64,000 nucleotides of DNA from M3007 sp964646615 (GCA_964646615.1 CAZYEV010000019.1:78731-142730), one strand, 5' to 3'. Positions 18,314-29,280 are shown, counted from the stretch's first letter. The notes: generated from the sequence alone by a model not told the origin. Numbers and translations are program-made.

Positions 18314-19233
18314 CGCACGGCGAGCACTCCTGGATGGCGGATATCGTGCTGGAAGAGCGCCCCGACCTCCTGCAGCGCATCGAGCGCTATCGCAAGCGCT
18401 ATCCAGACCGAAACGTGGAGGCCTACATCGAAAAAGTGAAGCAAGATGCTCGCTTAGAGCAGGCAAAGCAACACCTGAAGGCGCAGGCAAAAGAGCATGC
18501 GCCCGCAACTCGCGCCTCTTGCTGGGCATATGCCGAGAGCAGCCTCCAGCAGGGCCGTTACGCGGAAGAGTATCTGAAGGGCAATACCTATCCGTTTGAG
18601 CGGATGCTGCACTATCTGAAAACCGGCAGTCGGCTGACGCTTCACCACAGCGATTTCCGAGCGGTAAGCCTGCCCGAAAATTCGGTGGATTGGATCATCA
18701 CCGACCCGCCTTATCCGCAGAAATTCCTTCCGCTCTATCGCGACCTGGCGCTTTTCGCGCTGCGGGTATTGCGCCCCGGCGGTGGGCTGCTGGCCATGGT
18801 AGGGCAATCTTATTTGCCCGAAATTTTTCAGCTCATGTCGGTGGAAGGGTTGAAGTACAACTGGACGCTGTGTTACCTCACGCCCGGAGGCCAATCGCCA
18901 CAGTTGTGGCAGCGCAAAGTGAACACGTTTTGGAAGCCCATTTTGTGGTTTACCAAAGGAGAAAACAAGCGCTGGATAGGCGATGTGGTCAAGAGCGACG
19001 TGAACGACAACGACAAGACGTACCACTTTTGGGGCCAATCGGTATCAGGCATGACCGACCTGCTGCAAAAGGTATCGTATATGGGCGAAACCATCCTCGA
19101 TCCCTTTATGGGCGGGGGCGCCACAGGGGCGGCCTGCCTGCTGCACCGACGGCATTTTATTGGTATCGAAATCGAGCAAGATGTGTTTGCCACTGCGCAA
19201 AAGCGACTCATGCAACTGCAACAAACGCTCTGA
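18310..19233 (+). CDS. DNA adenine- or cytosine-N-methyltransferase (DPPY type, beta-class order)
   Basis: 307 residues. The motif order is IV (DWIITDPPYPQ, about 131-141) before I (ETILDPFMGGGATGAACL, about 261-278), the beta-class arrangement. TDPPY points to N6-adenine or N4-cytosine methylation. The N-terminal 80 residues are helical and charged (RPDLLQRIERYRKRYPDRN) and unlike the catalytic core, perhaps for DNA recognition. The start ATG 18310 overlaps the stop of the upstream PD-(D/E)XK-like gene as ATGA; the frame is open upstream but lies within that gene. Together they are a candidate R-M pair. The recognition site cannot be predicted. Confidence 0.85.
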   Translation: MTHGEHSWMADIVLEERPDLLQRIERYRKRYPDRNVEAYIEKVKQDARLEQAKQHLKAQAKEHAPATRASCWAYAESSLQQGRYAEEYLKGNTYPFERMLHYLKTGSRLTLHHSDFRAVSLPENSVDWIITDPPYPQKFLPLYRDLALFALRVLRPGGGLLAMVGQSYLPEIFQLMSVEGLKYNWTLCYLTPGGQSPQLWQRKVNTFWKPILWFTKGENKRWIGDVVKSDVNDNDKTYHFWGQSVSGMTDLLQKVSYMGETILDPFMGGGATGAACLLHRRHFIGIEIEQDVFATAQKRLMQLQQTL

Positions 19234-19307
19234 GGTCAGCGGCAACCGACGGAATTACGGCAACTTCATTTTTCTATTTCATAACAAAAACAACGACTGC
19301 TCTTCGT

Positions 19308-19868
19308 ATGGAAATGTTGCAACAACCCTGGCCCTGGTGGGCCGCAGGCATCCTCATTGGCCTGACCGTACCCATGCTGCTGCTGCTGGGCAATAAGCAC
19401 TTTGGCATTTCGGGCAACCTGCGCCACATCTGCGCAGCGTGCTTCCCGGCCAATATCCGCTTCTTCCAGTACGACTGGCGCAAAGAGGTGTGGAACCTCT
19501 TCTTCGTAGCCGGTATCCTTGTGGGCGCCATCATTGCTACGGTCTGGCTCAAAGACCCTAATCCGGTGCAAATTCATCCAGACCTGGCGCGGGATTTGGC
19601 CGCCGTAGGCGTTACCGACACCAGTCATCTGATACCTCGAGACCTCTTCGATTGGGATAAGTTGCTCACGCTGCGCGGCTTTATCCTGATGGTTATTGGT
19701 GGCTTCTTAGTGGGCTTCGGCACGCGCTACGCTGGCGGCTGCACGTCGGGCCATGCTATCATGGGTCTGTCCACGCTGCAATGGCCTTCGTTAGTGGCTA
19801 CCATCAGCTTCATGCTCGGGGGCTTCCTCATGACGCACCTGCTGCTGCCGCATATACTGGCGCTGTAA
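19308..19868 (+). CDS. YeeE/YedE-family membrane protein (sulfur transport)
   Basis: 186 residues with several membrane helices. The family motif is GFGTRYAGGCTSGHAIMGLS, in which the Cys and nearby His are thought to pass sulfur species (thiosulfate in YeeE) through the membrane. Start: ATG 19308 (MEMLQQPWPWWAAGILIG). The next gene is a second, shorter family member, and the pair usually adjoins an MBL-rhodanese gene; here that gene lies 1.6 kb upstream beyond a restriction-like cassette. Confidence 0.88.
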   Translation: MEMLQQPWPWWAAGILIGLTVPMLLLLGNKHFGISGNLRHICAACFPANIRFFQYDWRKEVWNLFFVAGILVGAIIATVWLKDPNPVQIHPDLARDLAAVGVTDTSHLIPRDLFDWDKLLTLRGFILMVIGGFLVGFGTRYAGGCTSGHAIMGLSTLQWPSLVATISFMLGGFLMTHLLLPHILAL

Positions 19869-19980
19869 AGCAGAAATCAGGAATGAAAATTAAAAATGGA
19901 AAATGGCGCTGCAGGTGATAAATCAAAGTTGCTCTTAAAACCAGCGCCGCTCACGTTCACCTTTCACCGTTCACTTAAAT

Positions 19981-20505
19981 ATGGAAAACACAACCACCGC
20001 ATATCAGCAAACTACCATTCCCGCCGAAACCGACGCTGAAGTACGCTCGCTGCACGCCATGTGCATCAACGAGTCGGAAATCGAGCACCCCTGGTATCAC
20101 AACCTGATCTATCTGGCTGTAGGCGTCTTTTTCGGGATTGTCCTCGTAAAAGCTGAGGTGATTTCCTGGTTCCGCATTCAGGAGATGTTTCGCTTGGAGT
20201 CGTTCCACATGTACGGCATTATTGGAACGGCCGTAGTCGTCGGCGCCATATCGGTGTTTCTCATCAAGCGGCTTAAGGCGCGCACCATTTACGGCGAGCC
20301 GATTACCTTTCACGACAAGACGTTCAACAAGGGCCAGATCATTGGCGGCCTGATTTTTGGCTTGGGCTGGGCCATGACGGGCGCGTGCCCGGGGCCGCTG
20401 TTTGCCCAAATCGGTACGGGCGCTACGGTGATTGTGGTAACACTGCTAAGCGCTATTGCCGGTACGTGGCTCTACGGTTACCTGCGCGAGCGTCTGCCGC
20501 ACTGA
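19981..20505 (+). CDS. Second YeeE/YedE-type membrane protein (DUF6691-like)
   Basis: 174 residues with about four membrane helices. It carries GLIFGLGWAMTGACPGPLFAQ, the second-half motif of two-gene YeeE/YedE systems (conserved Cys in TGACPGP). It follows the first YeeE gene by 112 bases on the same strand and probably forms one complex with it, moving sulfide- or thiosulfate-derived sulfur inward for the persulfide-handling enzyme encoded upstream. Confidence 0.87.
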   Translation: MENTTTAYQQTTIPAETDAEVRSLHAMCINESEIEHPWYHNLIYLAVGVFFGIVLVKAEVISWFRIQEMFRLESFHMYGIIGTAVVVGAISVFLIKRLKARTIYGEPITFHDKTFNKGQIIGGLIFGLGWAMTGACPGPLFAQIGTGATVIVVTLLSAIAGTWLYGYLRERLPH

Positions 20506-20538
20506 GGCGTCAGGGCCATAGGTTAGGCCATGCAAAGG

Positions 20539-20574
20539 GGGGCATCGCTGCAGGCAAAAGAGCGGCGATGCCCC
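20539..20574. other. Ten-base-pair hairpin between the sulfur genes and prfC
   Basis: Perfect arms GGGGCATCGC (20539-20548) and GCGATGCCCC (20565-20574) with a 16-base loop, ending one base before the TACCTTTG box of prfC. It lacks a T-run, so it may be a weak terminator for the yeeE pair or an operator for the prfC promoter. Confidence 0.45.
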
Positions 20575-20575
20575 T

Positions 20576-20583
20576 TACCTTTG
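20576..20583 (+). promoter_or_regulatory. -7 box TACCTTTG of prfC
   Basis: Exact TACCTTTG, 36 bases upstream of the GTG start chosen for prfC. Its position downstream of an in-frame ATG at 20568 argues against that ATG being used. Confidence 0.65.
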
Positions 20584-20618
20584 CGCGCGTTTTCAGAGAA
20601 TATAAAAACACGCTACCC

Positions 20619-22202
20619 GTGTCCGATTTTTTAAACGAGCTGCGGCGACGCCGCACTTTTGCCATTATTGCCCACCCCGACGCCGGCAAAACGACCCTGA
20701 CCGAAAAACTGCTGCTCTTCGGCGGCGCCATCCAGACTGCCGGTGCGGTGAAGAGCAACAAGATCAAAAAATCCACTGTGTCCGACTTCATGGAAATTGA
20801 GCGCCAGCGCGGTATCTCTGTGAGCACGTCGGTCATGGGCTTTGAGTATCGCGACCTGCAGATCAACATCTTAGACACGCCGGGCCACGAGGATTTTGCC
20901 GAAGACACCTACCGAACCCTTACCGCCGTGGACTCCGCCGTGGTGGTGGTGGACGCAGCCAAAGGCGTAGAAACGCAAACGGAGAAGTTGACCCAGGTGT
21001 GCCGCATGCGAGCGACACCTATTATATTTTTCGTCAACAAGCTCGACCGCGAGGGTCTGGACCCGTTTGACCTGCTGGACGAAATAGAGAAAAAACTGGC
21101 CGTCAAGGTGCGCCCGCTGTCGTGGCCCATTGGTATGGGCCAGCGCTTTCAGGGGGTCTATAGTCTCTACGAGCGGCGCTTAGTGCTTTTCCAGCCACAC
21201 GGCAAGCAGCAGGAAGAGGAGAGCATTGTCTTTGAAGATGTGAATGACCCAGCTTTAGCGCAATACATCGGCGAAAGCGCCGCCCGCCAATTGCGCGAAG
21301 ATGTAGAAACCATCGAAGTGGTGTATCCGCCGTTTGACCGCGAGACGTATCTGCGCGGCGACGTCTGCCCGGTCTTTTTCGGCTCGGCAGTCAATAACTT
21401 CGGCGTGCGCGAGCTGCTGGACTGCTTCGTGGACATCGCTCCGCTTCCTCTGCCCCGCCAGACGGAAGAGCGTCTGGTGCGTCCCGAAGAGGAAAAGTTC
21501 AGCGGCTTTGTGTTCAAGATTTTCGCCAACATGGACCCGCGCCATCGTGACCGCATCGCCTTCCTGCGCGTGTGTTCAGGCCGCTTCGAGCGCAATAAGA
21601 ACTACCGCCACGTCCGGCTGGAGCGCGACCTGAAGTTTCCGGCGCCCACCATGTTTATGGCCAGCAAAAAGACCCTGCTTGAAGAAGCCTACCCGGGCGA
21701 CGTAGTGGGTCTCTACGACTCCGGCAACTTCAAAATCGGAGACACGCTCACCGAGGGCGAAATACTGCACTTCAAAGGCATCCCATCGTTCAGCCCGGAG
21801 CAATTCCGCTACGTGGAAAACGCCGACCCGCTCAAGCAAAAGCAATTTGCCAAAGGGCTGGAGCAGCTCATGGACGAAGGCGTGGCCCAGCTCTTCGTGC
21901 GCCAGAGCGATGGCCGCCGCATCGTGGGCACGGTAGGACTGCTGCAGTTCGAGGTGCTCCAGCACCGATTGGAAGCCGAATACGGCGCCAGATGCCGATA
22001 CGAGCCCATCCAATTGCACAAAGCCTGCTGGGTCAGCAGCGACGACCCCAAAGCCCTGCAAGAATTTTTAGAACGCCGCAAGCGCGACATTGCCCGCGAC
22101 CGCCACGGTGAGTGGGTCTTTCTGGCCGAAACGGCCTGGATACTGCAAACCGTGCAAGAGAATTTTCCCAAAATTCGCTTCCGCTTCACCTCCGAAGCCT
22201 GA
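20619..22202 (+). CDS. prfC: Peptide chain release factor 3
   Basis: 527 residues from GTG 20619 (reading MSDFLNELRRRRTFAIIAHP), matching the usual RF3 length of about 529. RF3 is a GTPase that recycles RF1/RF2 from the ribosome. G1 is AHPDAGKTTLTEK, G3 is DTPGHEDF, G4 is NKLD, and the GAIQTAGAVK stretch is typical of RF3 rather than EF-G. GTG was preferred to the upstream ATG 20568 because the promoter box lies between them and because family proteins begin very close to the RRRTF motif. The kdsA gene follows 38 bases later and is likely co-transcribed. Confidence 0.92.
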   Translation: MSDFLNELRRRRTFAIIAHPDAGKTTLTEKLLLFGGAIQTAGAVKSNKIKKSTVSDFMEIERQRGISVSTSVMGFEYRDLQINILDTPGHEDFAEDTYRTLTAVDSAVVVVDAAKGVETQTEKLTQVCRMRATPIIFFVNKLDREGLDPFDLLDEIEKKLAVKVRPLSWPIGMGQRFQGVYSLYERRLVLFQPHGKQQEEESIVFEDVNDPALAQYIGESAARQLREDVETIEVVYPPFDRETYLRGDVCPVFFGSAVNNFGVRELLDCFVDIAPLPLPRQTEERLVRPEEEKFSGFVFKIFANMDPRHRDRIAFLRVCSGRFERNKNYRHVRLERDLKFPAPTMFMASKKTLLEEAYPGDVVGLYDSGNFKIGDTLTEGEILHFKGIPSFSPEQFRYVENADPLKQKQFAKGLEQLMDEGVAQLFVRQSDGRRIVGTVGLLQFEVLQHRLEAEYGARCRYEPIQLHKACWVSSDDPKALQEFLERRKRDIARDRHGEWVFLAETAWILQTVQENFPKIRFRFTSEA

Positions 22203-22240
22203 CGAATGCGTCAACTTCGCCGCTAAAACCTGCCTGTGCC

Positions 22241-23071
22241 ATGCTTTCTACCGCCGACCTGCCCCGTCTGAAACACACGGACTCGGGCAATTTTTTCCTT
22301 ATTGCCGGCCCATGTGCTATCGAAGGCGAGCAAATGGCTTTCGACATCGCCGGCTCTGTACGCGAAATGTGCGAACAGCTGGCCATACCTTATATTTTTA
22401 AAGGCAGCTATCGCAAAGCCAACCGTAGCCGCGGCGACTCGTTCACCGGCATCGGCGACGAGAAGGCGCTGGGTATCCTCAAAGCCGTAGGCGAGACCTT
22501 CGACGTGCCGGTAACAACCGACATCCACAGCGAGCCAGAGGCTGCCTTGGCTGCCCAAAGTGTGGACGTGCTCCAGATTCCGGCCTTTCTATGTCGCCAG
22601 ACCAGTTTGCTGGTGGCGGCGGCGCATACGGGTAAAGTGGTTAATATCAAGAAGGGGCAGTTCGTCAGCCCGGAGGCCATGCACTTTGCCCGCCAGAAAG
22701 TTGTGGATGCCGGCAACGAGCGCGTCTGGCTCACCGAGCGCGGCACCATGTTCGGCTACTCCGACCTGATTGTGGACTTCCGGAGCGTGCCCATCATGCA
22801 GGCTTCGGGCAGCCCGGTGGTGGTGGACTGCACGCACTCGCTGCAGCAGCCCAATCAGAGCAGCGGGGTTACTGGTGGTCGGCCGGCGCTCATTGCCACC
22901 ATCGCCCGCGCCGCCATTGCCGTGAGCGCTGATGGGCTGTTCATCGAAACCCACCCCACGCCTGCCGAGGCCAAATCGGACGGAGCCAACATGTTGCCGC
23001 TGGCCCAGCTGCGCCCACTACTGGAGCAATTGGTGGAAATCCGGCAGGTCATCTCCCGTTTTGCCCGCTAA
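22241..23071 (+). CDS. kdsA: 3-deoxy-8-phosphooctulonate synthase (KDO-8-P synthase)
   Basis: 276 residues. It condenses arabinose-5-phosphate with PEP in KDO synthesis for LPS. Landmarks: FFLIAGPCAIEGEQMA at the N-terminus, FKGSYRKANRS, LQIPAFLCRQTSLL, NIKKGQFVSPEAM and DCTHSLQQP. CTERG-type Cys/His ligands appear as 'VWLTERGTMFGY' without the Cys before it, which points to residue differences between metal and non-metal forms; I have not resolved which. Start: ATG 22241. Confidence 0.93.
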   Translation: MLSTADLPRLKHTDSGNFFLIAGPCAIEGEQMAFDIAGSVREMCEQLAIPYIFKGSYRKANRSRGDSFTGIGDEKALGILKAVGETFDVPVTTDIHSEPEAALAAQSVDVLQIPAFLCRQTSLLVAAAHTGKVVNIKKGQFVSPEAMHFARQKVVDAGNERVWLTERGTMFGYSDLIVDFRSVPIMQASGSPVVVDCTHSLQQPNQSSGVTGGRPALIATIARAAIAVSADGLFIETHPTPAEAKSDGANMLPLAQLRPLLEQLVEIRQVISRFAR

Positions 23072-23128
23072 AAGACCCTTAAAAAAAGCGGCCAGTATGT
23101 CGAAATTGTGAATTTAGAGGCGCTTTTA

Positions 23129-23158
23129 TTTGTAATTGTCGTACCCACACTATTTTTA
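23129..23158 (+). promoter_or_regulatory. Likely promoter of the exbB-exbD-exbD-tonB operon
   Basis: TTTG at 23129-23132, an 18-base spacer, and TATTTTTA at 23151-23158 (one base off TAnnTTTG). This lies in a 307-base intergenic region (23072-23378) that otherwise holds only AT-rich sequence next to the exbB start, implying a 5' leader of about 210 bases. I see no gene or clear structured RNA in the leader. Confidence 0.5.
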
Positions 23159-23378
23159 CCGCCGCAAAAGCACTTCCGAGGAAGGCAACTCTGTCGCTCT
23201 GGTGGTTTTTTTCCCAGACCACACTTACCACAATCGCGTCCTGCTGCATCCTAATCGTTAGTCAACACGGGTCGAAACAGAACGGAAAAACCCGACAGCG
23301 CGCAGAGCTTGTTTTTCAAGGATTTGTTTTTTGAAACCGCATTTTAAAACATTTTTTAACTAAAAACTAAACCGCAGC

Positions 23379-24203
23379 ATGACAGCAGCAAAAAACACTC
23401 CTGCGAAAAAACAGCAAATGGACTTCAGCGCGATTTTCCCGTACATCGCGATCCCGCTGTGCTTCGTCCTGTCCACGATCATCTACAAGTACGTCTTTGG
23501 TGATCCGTCGCACTTTGTGGACGGCGACCCGAACAAAGACCCGCTGCCCGGCGACTACTTCGGTACGATTTATAAGGGCGGTTGGGTGGTGCCCATCCTG
23601 CTGGGTATGGCCTTTATGGCTATCGTCTTCGTTCTGGAGCGCTTCATCACACTCAGCAAGGCAGCCGGTAAGGGCAAAGTGGATGACTTCGTGCGCGCCG
23701 TGAAGAGCGCCCTGGACCGCAACGACATTCAGGCTGCCATTGCTGCTTGCGACAAGCAGAAAGGTTCCGTAGCCAACGTCGTACGCGCCGGCTTAGTCAA
23801 GTACGAGGAGATGACCCGTGTAACGGGTATGGAAAAAGACGAAAAGATCGTCGCCATCCAGAAAGAAATCGAAGAAGCCACGACGCTGGAACTTCCGATG
23901 CTGGAGCGCAACCTGAACATTCTGGCCACGCTGGCCTCGGTAGCCACCCTTATTGGTCTGTTCGGTACGGTACTCGGGATGATCCGCGCCTTCGCGGCCC
24001 TCTCCACCGCCGGTGCGCCCGACTCGACGCAGCTGGCAATGGGTATCTCGGAGGCTCTTATCAACACCGCTCTCGGTATCGGTACCTCGGCTATCGCCAT
24101 CATCATGTACAACTTCTTCACGGCGCGCATTGACGCCATGACGTACCGCATTGACGAAGCAGGCTACAGCCTCACGCAAACTTTTGCGGCCACACAACAC
24201 TAA
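23379..24203 (+). CDS. exbB: ExbB/TolQ/MotA-family proton channel protein
   Basis: 274 residues. An N-terminal extension with one helix (FPYIAIPLCFVLSTIIYKYV) is followed by the three-helix ExbB core: GGWVVPILLGMAFMAIVFVL, LATLASVATLIGLFGTVLGM and SEALINTALGIGTSAIAIIM. It forms the inner-membrane proton channel that energises TonB. It is first in an operon with two ExbD genes and a TonB gene. The long loop insert (DPNKDPLPGDYFGTI) is common in Bacteroidota homologues. Confidence 0.92.
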   Translation: MTAAKNTPAKKQQMDFSAIFPYIAIPLCFVLSTIIYKYVFGDPSHFVDGDPNKDPLPGDYFGTIYKGGWVVPILLGMAFMAIVFVLERFITLSKAAGKGKVDDFVRAVKSALDRNDIQAAIAACDKQKGSVANVVRAGLVKYEEMTRVTGMEKDEKIVAIQKEIEEATTLELPMLERNLNILATLASVATLIGLFGTVLGMIRAFAALSTAGAPDSTQLAMGISEALINTALGIGTSAIAIIMYNFFTARIDAMTYRIDEAGYSLTQTFAATQH

Positions 24204-24294
24204 TTCCATTTTTAGCATCTTATTGGATACCTGCCCGGCTGATGCGGTCGAGTCGCTCGCAAAGCCGGGTAGGTCTTAACCGTACCTGATAGCT

Positions 24295-24942
24295 ATGCCT
24301 AAGCACAAACCACCTCGGCACACCCCTTCCATTGACATGACCGCCATGTGCGACGTGTCCTTCCTGCTGTTGACCTTCTTCATGCTCACGGCCAAAGCCA
24401 AGCCGCAGGAGCCCGTTGTGGTGGACACACCCTCGTCTATCTCCGAGACGAAACTGCCCGAGTCGGGTACGCTGACCATCCTCGTGGACAAAGAGGGCAA
24501 AATCTTTCTGGACATGACCGGGCAGCACACGCGCTATGCGCTCATTTCGGACATGAACTCGCAGTACCAGATGGGCCTGACCGAAGAAGAGATGAAAAAA
24601 TTCTCCATCTTCGGCGCCTTCGGCGTACCGCGGAAAGACCTCCGCAAGTGGTTGGCTATGAACTCAAGCGAACGACAGAATGCAGCGAATTTCTCGGGCA
24701 TACCGGCAGACAGCGTGGGCAATGAGCTCGGCCCCTGGATCCACAACGCTCGCCTGGCTCAGTTCCGCCTGAAGCAAGAAGGCGTTGTGCCGGAAGAGTA
24801 TGTCATTGTCCTTAAAGCGGACAAAGACACGCCCTACTCGGCAATACAGAAGGTGCTCAATACGCTTTCGGACATCAACGTCAACAAGTTTAACCTGATT
24901 ACCAATCTCGAAGCAGACCCCAACAAGACGCAAGGGCTTTGA
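24295..24942 (+). CDS. exbD: ExbD/TolR-family protein (first copy)
   Basis: 215 residues. One N-terminal membrane helix contains the conserved Asp (SIDMTAMCDVSFLLLTFFML), which couples proton flow. A periplasmic domain of about 170 residues follows, longer than the E. coli protein (141 total), as is usual in Bacteroidota. It is preceded by exbB and followed by a second exbD. Confidence 0.9.
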   Translation: MPKHKPPRHTPSIDMTAMCDVSFLLLTFFMLTAKAKPQEPVVVDTPSSISETKLPESGTLTILVDKEGKIFLDMTGQHTRYALISDMNSQYQMGLTEEEMKKFSIFGAFGVPRKDLRKWLAMNSSERQNAANFSGIPADSVGNELGPWIHNARLAQFRLKQEGVVPEEYVIVLKADKDTPYSAIQKVLNTLSDINVNKFNLITNLEADPNKTQGL

Positions 24943-25008
24943 TGCCTCAAACGTCGAGGATTGCTGCTTGTACCTCTGATCTCTGAACACCCTTAACAGC
25001 GCATACCC

Positions 25009-25653
25009 ATGGCTGAAATTCAAACCGCCGATAGTGGCGCCCGAAAAAAAGGCGGAGGCAAAGTCCGGTCAAAAAAACTTTCCACACGAGTGGACCTCAC
25101 TCCGATGGTGGACCTGGCTTTCTTGCTCATCACGTTCTTCATGTTGACCACCACGCTGGCTAAACCGCAGATCATGCCTGTGGTGATGCCCGAAAAGAAA
25201 ATCACCGAAGAAGACGTGGTCGAAACCAAAGAGTCGCAAGTGCTGACACTCCTGTTGGGTGCCGACGATAAGGTCTATTACTACGAAGGCATCACCGATG
25301 CTAAATTGGACTCTACCGACTTCTCGGCAGAAGGACTTCGCAAGGTTATTCTGGACAAAAAAAGACGGGTAAAAGAGGAGTGGGGCGACATGGAACGCGA
25401 TGACCCGAAGAATCCGGGCCAGAAAAAAATGGTTTCCCGCCTCAACGTCCTCATCAAGCCCACGAAAGAGTCGCGCTACAAAAACTTAGTGGACGCTTTC
25501 GATGAAATGAAAATCACCAACGTGTCCATGTACGTATTGCTCGATATTTCGGAGCAAGAAGAGGAATTCATCCGAAATCCGGCGGGGGGCCTGAAGTTCT
25601 CGGTAGAAGAGCAAATCGAGGCTATTCAAAAGGCAACCAAAAAAGGGCAATAA
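25009..25653 (+). CDS. exbD: ExbD/TolR-family protein (second copy)
   Basis: 214 residues, with the same architecture as the preceding gene: a basic N-terminus, a helix with the conserved Asp (RVDLTPMVDLAFLLITFFML), and a periplasmic domain. Paired ExbD paralogues beside TonB are typical of this phylum; they probably form a heteromer in the ExbB5 pore. Confidence 0.9.
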   Translation: MAEIQTADSGARKKGGGKVRSKKLSTRVDLTPMVDLAFLLITFFMLTTTLAKPQIMPVVMPEKKITEEDVVETKESQVLTLLLGADDKVYYYEGITDAKLDSTDFSAEGLRKVILDKKRRVKEEWGDMERDDPKNPGQKKMVSRLNVLIKPTKESRYKNLVDAFDEMKITNVSMYVLLDISEQEEEFIRNPAGGLKFSVEEQIEAIQKATKKGQ

Positions 25654-25708
25654 AACCGCCGCCACAGAACGACACCCATTTTGACGCACAACTAAAAAAG
25701 GACTCATC

Positions 25709-26548
25709 ATGGCAGAAAAAAATGGTGCTTCCGTTTATCGCGATATGCTCGATATCATATTCGCGTCGCGTAACCGCGAATATGGTGCATACCAGCTGCG
25801 CCGGGCATATCCGAAATACATGGGGCGGGCACTGGCCTATGGTACCGGACTGATCATCCTGTTCTTCTCCTTGCCGTTCATCCTCTCTAAGATGACGGAC
25901 GTGTTCAAACAGGAGGATCAAATGATCGAGGTAACCGCCGAGCTCGGCCCACCACCGGACATTGACCCGAATAACCCACCGCCTCCTCCGCCGCCGCCAC
26001 CACCTACGCCGCCGCCGCCCACGCGCTCGACTATCCAGTTCGTGCCGCCTATCATCAAAAAGGACGAACAGGTGGCCGACCAGGAGCCTCCGACGGTGGA
26101 AGAAGTGATTGAAACAAAGGCCGACGTCGGTAAGCAAACCAAAGAAGGTACCGACGACGCACCACCGGAGATTATAGACAATCCCGTCGTGGCGAAAGTC
26201 GTGGAGGCACCGGTACGCCAGGAAGAAAAAACGTTCGAAATCTTCGACATCCAGAAGCCACCGAGCTTCCCGGGCGGCGAAGCCGAACTGCTGAAATACC
26301 TGGCAGAGAACATCAAGTACCCGCCCTTGGCCCGCGAAAACAACATTCAGGGCCAGGTGGTGCTTTCCTTCGTCGTCGGCAGAAAGGGCGAAATCACAGA
26401 TGTGCAAATCATCAAAGACATCGGCGGCGGCTGCGGTAAAGAAGCTGTCCGCGTTGTCGAAAGCATGCCGCGCTGGATACCGGGCGAAGCCAACGGTAAC
26501 CCGGTGAAAGTGCGCTTCACCCTGCCCGTGCGCTTCCGACTCGAGTAA
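25709..26548 (+). CDS. tonB: TonB-family energy transducer
   Basis: 279 residues. A cytoplasmic N-terminus (REYGAYQLRRAYPKYMGRAL, the Bacteroidota TonB start) precedes one membrane helix (about 45-65), then a periplasm-spanning Pro-rich segment with a run of about nine prolines, then the TonB C-terminal domain (about 190-279; PSFPGGEAELLKYLAENIKY, NIQGQVVLSF, and MPRWIPGEANG). It spans the periplasm to drive TonB-dependent receptors such as the one at 55041. It is the last gene of the operon, followed by a strong terminator. Confidence 0.93.
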   Translation: MAEKNGASVYRDMLDIIFASRNREYGAYQLRRAYPKYMGRALAYGTGLIILFFSLPFILSKMTDVFKQEDQMIEVTAELGPPPDIDPNNPPPPPPPPPPTPPPPTRSTIQFVPPIIKKDEQVADQEPPTVEEVIETKADVGKQTKEGTDDAPPEIIDNPVVAKVVEAPVRQEEKTFEIFDIQKPPSFPGGEAELLKYLAENIKYPPLARENNIQGQVVLSFVVGRKGEITDVQIIKDIGGGCGKEAVRVVESMPRWIPGEANGNPVKVRFTLPVRFRLE

Positions 26549-26577
26549 GGCGCTTTTCAAAAGCCCACGGCTATTCG

Positions 26578-26620
26578 ATACAGCCGATCCGTTGCTGCAA
26601 CGGGTCGGCTGTATGCTTTT
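26578..26620 (+). terminator. Terminator of the exbB-exbD-exbD-tonB operon
   Basis: ATACAGCCGA.CCGTTG / CAACGG.TCGGCTGTAT stem (26578-26614) with a three-base loop and one opposed mismatch, followed by GCTTTTAAT. Confidence 0.8.
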
Positions 26621-26646
26621 AATCGGCCCATACACCCATTAAGCCT

Positions 26647-26654
26647 TACCTTTG
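26647..26654 (+). promoter_or_regulatory. -7 box TACCTTTG of lepA
   Basis: Exact TACCTTTG, 97 bases upstream of the lepA start. No clear -33 TTTG is seen. Confidence 0.6.
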
Positions 26655-26750
26655 CAGCCTAAAACTTCGCCAGTGGCAGCCTTTTGAACTCGCCCGCCCA
26701 TCGCGCCGTTTTAAGCTCGCCAACGGCATTTCTTTCGCCCTTCTTGTATC

Positions 26751-28531
<1,781 letters not shown>

Positions 28532-28550
<19 letters not shown>

Positions 28551-29200
28551 CGCTCGTCGGCGGGCAGAGCCAGCTCCAGAAATTCGCTCAAAATCATGGC
28601 CGTGGCGCCCCAGACGATGTGGCCCTCCACATCGAAATACGGCGTGTTGCGCAACAAAAGCCCTTGTCCGATGACAATATCCTTCACCTTGCGGCTCTCG
28701 GCAGCACAAAATAGCGACACTGGCGGCGCCAGAATTTCCTCTACTTCGCCCGTCTGAGGGCGAAACGACACCGGCTCGTGCAGCACGCCAACGAAGGGAT
28801 ACACTAAAAAATGGCTGACCGGGATGTATAGCTCCGTCAGCTGGCCAATGATTTCCACCGCGCCAGCCGGCACGCCGATTTCCTCCTCTGCTTCGCGCAG
28901 TGCCACGTTGGCCAGCGCTCCGTCGGACTCTTCCCACCTGCCGCCAGGAAAGCTCACCTGTCCGCTGTGCCGGTCGCGCGGGTTCACCGAGCGCCGGATG
29001 AGCACCGTACGCCACTCGTCGCCTTGCTGGTGCAGCAGATTGAGCACACAGGCAATGCGCGCATCCGCAGGTGGCGCCGGCAAGTGTTGTAGCTCTTCCA
29101 GGCGGCGCGCACTGGCCATGCGGTACTGGGCCGCTCGCCCGGGCAAAGGCCCACTCAGGCGAGTGCGGAGATGAGTAAGCCAGGGATCAGTGACAGACAT
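28532..29200 (-). CDS. Nudix hydrolase, CoA-pyrophosphatase type
   Basis: 222 residues. The Nudix box is GGRWEESDGALANVALREAE followed by EEIGV, and the upstream SFPGG plus the Glu/Asp spacing match the CoA diphosphatase subgroup (NudL/YeaB), which cleaves CoA to 3',5'-ADP and phosphopantetheine. It runs convergently into the end of lepA with a 19-base overlap. Its exact substrate is not proven. Confidence 0.85.
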
Positions 29201-29280
29201 AGGCGAAGTAAACGAGGCAAACAGCCACTCCCTGTAGAAGTGCTAAAGCCCGAAAAAGTTTAGTGCGCCCCGGCTACCCA

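Noticed and set aside
20385..20618. Longer prfC start upstream (including ATG 20568)
   Set aside because: The upstream frame overlaps the YeeE gene end and the promoter box TACCTTTG at 20576; the product from GTG 20619 has the normal RF3 length.
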